5,753 bases of DNA, taken from contig JAWKNW010000059.1 of NCBI GenBank assembly GCA_041391505.1, forward strand, positions 1-5,753. Direction: 5' to 3'. The notes beneath the pieces are model-generated. The model was not told the DNA's origin and ran no database searches. It saw only the letters and a list, made by a program, of their open reading frames with translations. Source of the stretch: Rhodothermales bacterium. GTDB lineage: Bacteria > Bacteroidota > Rhodothermia > Rhodothermales > JAHQVL01. The translations under genes were made by a program, and so were the position numbers. Below are positions 1 to 5,753 of the stretch, one piece after another. Positions within the stretch are counted from its first letter, which is position 1. Every line of letters begins with the position of its first letter.

Positions 1-170
1 TGTTGCAGGTGGAATACGAGGGGGGCGTGGTTAACGAAGGTTACCCGAGTGACGGCCGGATCGACGCGCGCAGGCGGAGGGGCGCCGAGCGGATAGGCCG
101 TGCCGGGGGGATCCCAGCATCCACGCTCCCGGTTGCGCGACCATTTGATGAACTCGGACAGCCCGGCCAT
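1..170 (-). CDS. Partial N-terminus of a probable MBL-fold metallo-hydrolase (possibly degraded)
   Basis: This 56-residue open frame starts at ATG 170 and runs off the left edge. It contains FIKWSRNRERGCW (residues 7-19), then PPPARVDPAVTRVTFVNHA (31-49). This order, an amphipathic KW..R.RG.W segment, a proline-rich linker, then the first beta strand R-V-T-F-V-N-H-A, is what I recall from the start of NAPE-PLD/UlaG-like metallo-beta-lactamase-fold hydrolases (usually VTFINHAT). The zinc-binding HxHxDH motif would lie beyond the window. The same frame continues upstream of the ATG as NGRFQNVPLRG, which also fits the family ('GRFxN'), but is then stopped by TAA at 204-206. So the true start may be GTG 183-185, or the gene may be broken by a nonsense or frameshift mutation. 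No convincing Shine-Dalgarno sequence precedes either start. It follows the permease gene on the same strand after 151 bp. The family call is by pattern memory only. Confidence 0.45.
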   Translation of the reverse strand, partial: MAGLSEFIKWSRNRERGCWDPPGTAYPLGAPPPARVDPAVTRVTFVNHAPLVFHLQ

Positions 171-321
171 ACCACGGAGTGGCACGTTCTGAAATCGTCC
201 GTTTTAGCGGCGGCTTTCGAAGCTTGCCGGCATACGTCCGATGAGGGGGATCAGGATAGATGCGTGCACTGCAGCGCTGCAACACTACCTCTCAACGGGG
301 CGCTTTGTTCATGTTTGATCG

Positions 322-3300
322 CTACTCTAACTCCGCGACGGCAAGCGCCCGATTCGCCTGGAGCACCATCGCGTCGGGGTCGACGACGAGCCGTTGTGGC
401 TTAAAGTCCAACAGCCAGGATACCGGTTGGGGCCGGTCGGGCGCTAGATGGACCATCACCCTACCCTCTCTGTAGGCATCGGTGAAGCGCTTCTCGCGCC
501 GCGCGATAATCGCCACATCAGCCGTCCCCGTACCCCGGTTTACGGCGGTGGCCTCGACGAACCACTGATCGCCCCGTTGCTCGACACGCACATCGTCGAG
601 GCGATATTCGGGCGTCACGACATCGAAGAACCACTGGTCGACAAACGCCTGGTAGGCGCTTGAGTCCGCCGCGAAGGGACGGAGCGTTTCGATGAGGTCG
701 TGCAGTGCCGGGTAGTCGTTCGGCACGAGATAGGTACGAATGAAGGATTGCAGGCCGGCGAACATGGCTTCGCGTCCGAGGTGATTGTGCAACATCCAGA
801 ACGCCCAGGCGCCCTTGTTGTAGACGACACTTTCATCGGCCTGGGTGGTCATGACCGTCCGGGCCAGGGGTTGCTCGCGATCCACGCGGCGCTGATCGAA
901 ATACTCCTCCTCGATACGTGTCGCGAACGCGATGCGCGCCAGCTGGCCTTTCTCACTTTCATGCAACAGGAGCGTGGCGTAATGCGCCATGCCCTCGATG
1001 AGCACATCGGCTCCCGGGCCCTCGCCGGGCGTCAGCACGTTTGCCCACCACTGGTGTGCGGCCTCGTGCGCGGTGACGACGAAGGCGGCGCTCAGATCGG
1101 CGTCGCGCCTCGATAAAAATCCCGACGTCTCCGAGAACGGGATATTGGTTGGAAATCCCTGCGCGTTCGTGACCATATTCGGGAATTCGCTCAGTCGGAG
1201 TTCCTGCCACGGATACGGATAGAACCAGGCCGAGTAGCGCTCGCGCGCCGCGACGAGGGTGTTCAGCATCTCGTCGACGTTGTAGGCGTGGTCGGGGTGG
1301 TAGAATACCGCTGTGCCGCCCTGTCGCTTTTCATCCCACCGGCCGGCAACCAGGTTGACGGCCTTGACGGGCGCATCGCTCTCCCATACTGAGGTCGTTG
1401 TGCCGCCATCGGAGTGCTCGGACCGCTTCGTGCCAACCATGTTGACGGTGTAGCCGTCGGGCGCCATCACGGTAAAACGGGTCGTGAACGCCGTCGCGTT
1501 CCCCGAGATGGGCGGCAGCTCGCCGCGCCAGAAATCGTCTGGATACACGCGTGGGTCGGGCCGGTTGTCGGCATCCACGCCGATCGTTTCGTCAAATCCG
1601 GGAACGGGAAGGAAATCGTTCAGCGCCGCACCGGAGGGTAGGATAAACTGCTCGACGCCACCACCATTTCGTGTCATGCCGGCGGGAAATTCGGCGCTAT
1701 ACGAGAAGCCGACACGGAGTTCCTCGCCTGGCATCATCGGCCGGGCCGGGTGCAGCACCTGCAGGCCGGCACGGTCCTCCGACGCGTGAGCCTCGCCATC
1801 GATCGACCAGGAGACGTTGTCGAATGCGAAGACCGTGAACGGCAGGGCATCCAGTGGCGCCGTCGAGCGATTCGCGAGGACATAGGTACCCTGTATGTCG
1901 ACACGCCGCCGCGTGGGCTCCAGGCGTACTGCCGCGTCTACGTGCAAGATCGTGGGTAGAGGCGCGCCTGCCCAGGTCGCGACATGTTGCCGCCAGTAGG
2001 ACGTTGCGCGGGCTTCGGCCGCGTGGCCCTGGAAGCCGGCGTTGATTTCGTGTGCCAGGTAAACGCCGATGACAAGCGGGACGATCAGGAAGGGCGCCAG
2101 CGCGACGGCCACACGGCCGAGCTGTCTGGGCCGCCACCGATGCAGCAGGCCGGCAGCGTCGCGCTCGGTTCGAGCAAAACCAAGCAGAGCTACAGCCGAG
2201 AAGAACACGCCGACGCCAAGCACCAGGAGACGATTCAGCACCAGTGCTCGCCCGTTGAGCGAAAAGAGGCCCATATCGCTCCAGCGCAGCGTGCCCCATA
2301 GCGGCCAGTTAAACACCCAGGTCATCCCCCCGCTCTGGAAGGCGTAGACCGTCACCAACAGTGCGCCGAGGCCGATCGCATACGTCGTGTACCGTTCGCG
2401 AACGAGCGCGAAGACCGCCGTGATAAAGGCGTTCCAGCAAAAATACGTCGGCCCCAGCACGAGCCCCCATACCAACAGGAAGGGCCCTATTTCGACGCGA
2501 CCCGCATCTTGGGCGATAAGTACGTTGAGGCCCATCAACGTGCATGCCACAACGATCACGGCGACGACCACTCCCTGGGCGAGGCTCTTGCCGGCGAGCA
2601 ACGCGGCCGTCTGAAACGGCGCCGCATAGGCGATGGACGCGAACCCGGTGAGCCGTTCCCGGTTGAGCGATTCCACGGTATAAAAAAGCAGCAGCAAAGC
2701 GGCGAACGAGGATAATACATCGATGCCGCCGACAGCCAGGTTACCGGCGGTTTGGATCTCCGGAATGCCGAGTATGCGCCCGCCTTCGCTTGCGAACTCG
2801 AGCACCATCATCACCATAAAAAGCACCAGGACATACAGCCCGGGCTGGCCGCGCAGCTCGCGCAGGTCGGCAAGAAGGATATACCACAGGCTTGTCCACA
2901 AGCCTGGCTTTTGGGTGCGCATCCCAAGGTCACCCAGCGGCTTGAAGCTCACCGGCACGCTACCGGTCGGCTCCAGGGTGACACGCTGAGCGCGGCGTCT
3001 TGTCTGTCGAGAAATCCATGTGTCTACCCGCTCTCGCCGGAAGAGGGCGTACGAAACCGCCACGCCGGCGAGCCCGGATACAAAGAGCCGGCTCAGCCAG
3101 AACGTCCCATCCAGCGCCAGCGGCGCCGCATTATAAAACGCCACGCCCCGATCCACCATGTATACGTTTTGGCGGAGCCAGCGCAGATTCCAGGGTTCGG
3201 CGATCATCATCAGGTGGTTCGCGGCGGTGTCCCCGCTGGCTACGTCCGACGTCCATAGGAAAAACAGGATGCCGAGGAAGGCCACGATTGGGAAGGCATA

Positions 3301-3861
3301 AACCAGCATCGGCTGCCGGCTGCGTTCGCCGATCGCGAAGGAGACACACGCGCAGCACACGGCACCGGGAACGAGGAAGGCAAAGAACGGGGCGACGAAG
3401 TTGCCGATCTCGAACGGGCCGATGCGCATCTCCGGGTTGGATTCCGGTGCAAACTGTACCCGCCACATGGCGAATACGAGATGAAACGCCATCACCACGG
3501 TCAAAGCGACGAGCACGCCGCCCAGCTTGCCACCGACATATTCTCGGCGGGTTAGTGGTGTGCTATGTAGCAGTTCGCCAACCTGGGCTTCGTCGTCGCG
3601 GATCACCGACAGGCCGGCGAGTAGCGAGGCCATGAAGGTGTAGACCAGGCTACCACTCAGACTAAAGATGTTCGCCAGCGCGTAGCGGGAGTTGATATAC
3701 GGCAGTACGCCGGTCGCCGCATCGCCCGATGGGATCATGCCGTCCGGGTTGAGCATCAGGGTGACGAGGACGACCAGCCCGATCATCAACCAGAAGAGCG
3801 GCCCGGAAATCTGGGTGCGCAGCTCGTGCTGCCCGATAGTGAGCATGCGATGCCATGTCAT
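322..3861 (-). CDS. ABC-2 type permease fused to an M1-family (gluzincin) aminopeptidase domain
   Basis: This 1179-residue protein joins an ABC transporter membrane unit to a zinc peptidase. Residues 1-275 and about 320-565 are two successive ABC-2 permease halves. Each has about six hydrophobic segments (roughly 21-37, 67-86, 112-133, 153-176, 186-203, 255-273; then 340-356, 381-396, 426-449, 460-484, 492-507, 541-562) and a charged loop before a 'GK' helix (RDDEAQVGELLHSTPLTRREYVGGK, 88-112; ESLNRERLTGF, 397-407). A thirteenth segment (583-603) leads into a mostly hydrophilic region of about 575 residues. In it, HEAAHQWW supplies the zinc ligands H932 and H936 and the catalytic E933, E956 (IEGMAHY) is the third ligand, and VYNKG (1013-1017) matches the M1 YxKG motif. 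The canonical GxMEN motif is replaced by SEFPNMVTNAQGFPTNIPFS (891-910), as I recall for peptidases of this fusion family. The odd helix count suggests an extracytoplasmic peptidase. The start is supported by a good ribosome site and an ATGA overlap with the ATPase gene. The transported or cleaved substrate is unknown. Confidence 0.93.
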   Translation of the reverse strand: MTWHRMLTIGQHELRTQISGPLFWLMIGLVVLVTLMLNPDGMIPSGDAATGVLPYINSRYALANIFSLSGSLVYTFMASLLAGLSVIRDDEAQVGELLHSTPLTRREYVGGKLGGVLVALTVVMAFHLVFAMWRVQFAPESNPEMRIGPFEIGNFVAPFFAFLVPGAVCCACVSFAIGERSRQPMLVYAFPIVAFLGILFFLWTSDVASGDTAANHLMMIAEPWNLRWLRQNVYMVDRGVAFYNAAPLALDGTFWLSRLFVSGLAGVAVSYALFRRERVDTWISRQTRRRAQRVTLEPTGSVPVSFKPLGDLGMRTQKPGLWTSLWYILLADLRELRGQPGLYVLVLFMVMMVLEFASEGGRILGIPEIQTAGNLAVGGIDVLSSFAALLLLFYTVESLNRERLTGFASIAYAAPFQTAALLAGKSLAQGVVVAVIVVACTLMGLNVLIAQDAGRVEIGPFLLVWGLVLGPTYFCWNAFITAVFALVRERYTTYAIGLGALLVTVYAFQSGGMTWVFNWPLWGTLRWSDMGLFSLNGRALVLNRLLVLGVGVFFSAVALLGFARTERDAAGLLHRWRPRQLGRVAVALAPFLIVPLVIGVYLAHEINAGFQGHAAEARATSYWRQHVATWAGAPLPTILHVDAAVRLEPTRRRVDIQGTYVLANRSTAPLDALPFTVFAFDNVSWSIDGEAHASEDRAGLQVLHPARPMMPGEELRVGFSYSAEFPAGMTRNGGGVEQFILPSGAALNDFLPVPGFDETIGVDADNRPDPRVYPDDFWRGELPPISGNATAFTTRFTVMAPDGYTVNMVGTKRSEHSDGGTTTSVWESDAPVKAVNLVAGRWDEKRQGGTAVFYHPDHAYNVDEMLNTLVAARERYSAWFYPYPWQELRLSEFPNMVTNAQGFPTNIPFSETSGFLSRRDADLSAAFVVTAHEAAHQWWANVLTPGEGPGADVLIEGMAHYATLLLHESEKGQLARIAFATRIEEEYFDQRRVDREQPLARTVMTTQADESVVYNKGAWAFWMLHNHLGREAMFAGLQSFIRTYLVPNDYPALHDLIETLRPFAADSSAYQAFVDQWFFDVVTPEYRLDDVRVEQRGDQWFVEATAVNRGTGTADVAIIARREKRFTDAYREGRVMVHLAPDRPQPVSWLLDFKPQRLVVDPDAMVLQANRALAVAELE
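2887..2906. repeat. Perfect inverted repeat, 9-bp arms with a 2-bp spacer, inside the permease gene
   Basis: CAGGCTTGT and ACAAGCCTG flank a CC spacer. The site falls in the codons for PGLWTSLW (about residues 319-326), in the linker where the second permease half begins. The protein repeats itself here (GLW-TSLW), so codon choice may explain the symmetry. It could form an mRNA hairpin between the two permease-half coding regions, but chance is a fair explanation. Confidence 0.3.
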
Positions 3862-4730
3862 GCGGTGCCTCCCTGCATCAAGGCAAAGTAAGCATCCTCG
3901 AGGGTCGGCGTGGCCGGTGTAAAGCCATCGGGCGGCCGGCCTTCTGTATGGACACGCACAAAATTCTGGCCTTCGATCAGGTACGACTGGGTGATGCGCT
4001 CGGTACGCGATACCTCCGCGAAGTCCGCATGACTTACCGTGCCCTCGTAGATCATTCCTGCTATCCGGGCCCGAGCGGCCTCAGGCGTGGTGGTGGCCAC
4101 CAGCCGGCCATTTCGGATGACGGCGAATCGGGGGCACAACATGGCCACATCCTCCACGATGTGGGTGGATAATAGCACGGTACGGGTCTCAGCCAGTTCG
4201 GCGAGGAGGCGATAAAAGCGAATCCGTTCCTCCGGATCGAGCCCTGCCGTCGGCTCATCGACGATGATGAGGTCCGGGTCGCCGGCGAGCGCTTGCGCGA
4301 TGCCAAGCCGCTGTCGCATGCCCCCTGAATACGACTTGACCTTGCGCTTCGCGGCGAATGTGAGATTAACGCGCTCCAGCAGCGCCCCGCACAGGGCCGT
4401 CAGCCCGCCCGGCGCGTCGACACCCTTGAGTCGCAGCATATGAAGCAGCATGGCCTCGCCCGTCAGGTTAGGATAGAAGCCGAAATACTGGGGAAGGTAC
4501 CCGAGTCGGGGCCAGATTTTCTCCGGATGATGGGTAACGTCATCACCCTGAAACACAACACGGCCGGACGTCGATTCGAGCAGGCCGGCGAGAATGCGCA
4601 TGAGCGTGGTCTTCCCCGATCCATTGGGCCCCAGTAGGCCGAACATGCCCTGTGGAATCTCCAGTCGGATGCCTTGCAGCGCGGCTACGGGGCCGGGGTA
4701 GACTTTAACGAGGTCCTGTATTTCTAGCAT
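3858..4730 (-). CDS. ABC transporter ATP-binding protein
   Basis: This 290-residue nucleotide-binding subunit would power the permease/peptidase encoded directly downstream, working as a dimer on the cytoplasmic face of the membrane. All ABC ATPase motifs are present and intact: Walker A GPNGSGKT (34-41), Q-loop LPQ (Q81), signature YSGGMRQ (134-140), Walker B LIIVDEP (154-160, with D158 and catalytic E159), D-loop GLDP (163-166) and switch histidine H190 in STH. The core ends near residue 215. The tail to residue 290 ends in PTLEDAYFALM, the 'PxLEDxY' element typical of ATPases paired with ABC-2 permeases. Length and motif order fit this exporter-type class (ABC-2/CcmA-like). The start MLEIQDLVKVYPG is standard for the family, although no Shine-Dalgarno sequence is evident before it. 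The stop codon overlaps the permease start by 4 bp, so the two proteins are probably made together. The substrate cannot be inferred from this subunit. Confidence 0.95.
   Translation of the reverse strand: MLEIQDLVKVYPGPVAALQGIRLEIPQGMFGLLGPNGSGKTTLMRILAGLLESTSGRVVFQGDDVTHHPEKIWPRLGYLPQYFGFYPNLTGEAMLLHMLRLKGVDAPGGLTALCGALLERVNLTFAAKRKVKSYSGGMRQRLGIAQALAGDPDLIIVDEPTAGLDPEERIRFYRLLAELAETRTVLLSTHIVEDVAMLCPRFAVIRNGRLVATTTPEAARARIAGMIYEGTVSHADFAEVSRTERITQSYLIEGQNFVRVHTEGRPPDGFTPATPTLEDAYFALMQGGTA
3868..3874 (-). promoter_or_regulatory. Strong ribosome binding site for the permease/peptidase gene
   Basis: On the minus strand AGGGAGG sits 6 nt before the ATG at 3861, inside the last codons of the ATPase gene. 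It is a near-perfect Shine-Dalgarno sequence. With the ATGA stop/start overlap it fixes the fusion gene's start and suggests ribosome hand-over from the ATPase gene. The ATPase gene itself has no comparable site. Confidence 0.7.
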
Positions 4731-4742
4731 GGGAGCAAATTG

Positions 4743-4758
4743 CGCCTGGCGACAGGCA
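4743..4758 (-). other. Small hairpin just upstream of the ATPase start
   Basis: On the minus strand, GCCTG and CAGGC form a perfect 5-bp stem around a 4-nt loop (TCGC), with one extra T-G wobble pair at the base. It ends 12 nt before the ATPase ATG. Its position in the leader could affect translation initiation or mark a regulator site, but a stem this short also arises by chance. The remaining 4759-4873 spacer holds another short hairpin (4843-4855, 5-bp arms, no T-run after it) and a lone TACAAT at 4860-4865. That hexamer resembles a -10 box but has no matching -35 box 17 bp upstream. Confidence 0.2.
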
Positions 4759-4873
4759 GAGTGGGTTGGGGAACGTCTGGCGTTGAACTACACCGATTGG
4801 GTGGCAGCGTGAAAGGAAGCGTCACACCCCTGTAAGATCGCCTCGCGCAGCGCGAATGCATTGTAAAAACTCG

Positions 4874-5695
4874 TCAGGGCTCGATCTGGGGACGGTACCG
4901 GCTGAACCAGGGTAACGAGACGAGTTGTGCCGGCGTAAAGCCGGTGAACCGTTTGATCTCTTTGATGAAATGGGATTGGTCGTGGTACGCATAGGTCGTC
5001 ACAAGGTCGAACCAATCATTCTGCCTGCCTGTATGCGCTGTGGCGAAGATATCTCGCACGGCATGGCGGGCGCGGTTTCGCATCAGGTATTGCTTGGGCG
5101 AGAGCCCCGTGTCGTTTCGGAAATGACGTTCGACGGTGCTGTATGAGGTACGTGTGAGCGCGATCACCTCGCTGACCGACATGGAGGGCGTGAGATGGTC
5201 GGAGAGGTCATAAACGATTCCCGATGCCTGGCGGTTGAATGTTTTCATCAGCCAGTTGTCCAATTCGGGGGCGATTTGATCGTCAGGTAAGGTGCGCAGA
5301 TGACGTTCGAACACCTCGAGCCGTCGCCCGAACACGTCCACTGCGAGCGCGAAAGGTCGTGCAATCAATTCGGATGCATTGTAACCGACGAACGGCATGA
5401 TGGCGGACATGCCTCGATTTTTGAACTTTACCACGATCATCCGACGAATACGATGGGGATAGACCACAAACCCCTCGTCGATGTGGGAGAACAGCGTACT
5501 TTCGACGATGGAATGACGCCGGCCTTTGTAGTCGATGATGATCTCACCTTCCAGACAAAGTAGCAGCTCGGGAGCGAGGGATGGGAATTCATACACAGCC
5601 TCATTCCCCAGCGTTCGCGCATCGAATTCGTCGACCACCCAGTAATAATCCACGTACGGCCGTAGTGACGTATCCTGAGGAAGAAGTCTGGCCAT
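4874..5695 (-). CDS. AraC-family transcriptional regulator with DUF6597-like N-terminal domain
   Basis: Read from ATG 5695, this is a 273-residue DNA-binding regulator. The frame also allows a TTG start at 5710 (five more residues, LGAF before the ATG-encoded Met) and is closed by TAG at 5738-5740. ATG is preferred because residues from MARLLPQ onward match where such proteins usually begin, about 14 residues before LRPYV..YW. Neither start has a clear Shine-Dalgarno sequence. Numbering from TTG, residues 17-105 (LRPYVDYYW, then PSLAPELLLCLEG) resemble the DUF6597 sensory-type domain. The C-terminal AraC/XylS domain has two helix-turn-helix units: SVSEVIALTRTSYSTVERHF (178-197) and YAYHDQSHFIKEIKRFTGF (240-258), followed by TPAQL (259-263). 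This second unit matches the AraC consensus (DQSHF..x(F/I)K...G.TP). The effector is unknown. It lies on the same strand as the ABC operon, 143 bp upstream. By hand count 5401-5500 is 51% GC against 64% for 4281-4380 in the ATPase gene. Confidence 0.9.
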   Translation of the reverse strand: MARLLPQDTSLRPYVDYYWVVDEFDARTLGNEAVYEFPSLAPELLLCLEGEIIIDYKGRRHSIVESTLFSHIDEGFVVYPHRIRRMIVVKFKNRGMSAIMPFVGYNASELIARPFALAVDVFGRRLEVFERHLRTLPDDQIAPELDNWLMKTFNRQASGIVYDLSDHLTPSMSVSEVIALTRTSYSTVERHFRNDTGLSPKQYLMRNRARHAVRDIFATAHTGRQNDWFDLVTTYAYHDQSHFIKEIKRFTGFTPAQLVSLPWFSRYRPQIEP

Positions 5696-5753
5696 GAAGG
5701 CGCCGAGCAACGTGCGAGATGACAGGGAGGCTATCCCCTACGAGACCTGTTTT

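Noticed and set aside
270..281. 12-bp palindrome TGCAGCGCTGCA between the fusion gene and the hydrolase fragment, considered as a terminator or operator
   Set aside because: No T-run follows, the hairpin would have almost no loop, and about one such palindrome is expected by chance in this length.
31..285. An 84-codon minus-strand open frame (GTG start) preceded by GAGAGG
   Set aside because: Arginine-rich over most of its length, and the overlapping frame to 170 has much better family resemblance. It might hold a frameshifted N-terminus of that gene, but this could not be shown.
3..404. A 133-codon plus-strand open frame over the left intergenic region
   Set aside because: No domain, skewed composition, and it runs antisense to both the hydrolase-like fragment and the end of the fusion gene.
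1697..2299. A 200-codon open frame on the minus strand in another frame of the fusion gene
   Set aside because: Arginine/proline/cysteine-rich low-quality protein overlapping strongly supported coding sequence.
3000..3635. A 211-codon open frame on the plus strand
   Set aside because: Extremely arginine-rich, no recognisable domain, and lies wholly antisense to the well-supported permease; a GC-driven shadow.
3609..4591. Identical 12-mer CAGGCCGGCGAG at 3609 and 4580, with further partial copies
   Set aside because: Each copy encodes Leu-Ala-Gly-Leu in the same frame with favoured codons; explained by codon bias, not a repeat element.
4843..4855. Hairpin with 5-bp arms TCGCG/CGCGA after the regulator gene, considered as a terminator
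   Set aside because: Short stem and no T-tract on the downstream side in the direction of transcription; the T-run lies before it.
4788..5015. A 75-codon minus-strand open frame spanning the end of the regulator and the spacer
   Set aside because: Mostly a shadow of the AraC C-terminus; the short tail in the spacer has no recognisable feature.

Overview
All recognisable genes in this window lie on the minus strand, so transcription runs from high to low coordinates. The order is an AraC-type regulator (4874-5695), an ABC transporter ATPase (3858-4730), a very large ABC-2 permease fused to an M1-type zinc peptidase (322-3861), and at the left edge the start of a probable metallo-beta-lactamase-fold hydrolase that runs out of the window (1-170).

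Organism: probably a GC-rich Gram-negative bacterium of the Bacteroidota/Rhodothermota kind. This rests on the permease/M1 fusion with a separate ATPase, and on an AraC protein whose N-terminal half looks like the DUF6597 type common in that group. It is a family-level impression; there is no rRNA or other marker to prove it.

Layout and function: the ATPase and the fusion gene overlap by 4 bp (ATGA), with a strong Shine-Dalgarno sequence for the fusion gene inside the end of the ATPase gene. They almost certainly form one translationally coupled operon. The ATPase has every motif needed for ATP hydrolysis. The fusion supplies both halves of the membrane channel and, after a last membrane helix, a peptidase domain with an intact zinc site. 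An odd estimated number of membrane segments would place the peptidase outside the cytoplasm. The pair therefore looks like an exporter or membrane machine coupled to an extracytoplasmic peptidase; the substrate cannot be told from sequence.

The AraC gene lies 143 bp upstream of the ATPase gene on the same strand and could regulate the operon, but no operator was recognised. The gap between them holds only weak hairpins. The 151 bp between the fusion gene and the hydrolase fragment holds a short palindrome and no clear terminator. No tRNA, rRNA, CRISPR array, insertion sequence or attachment site was seen.
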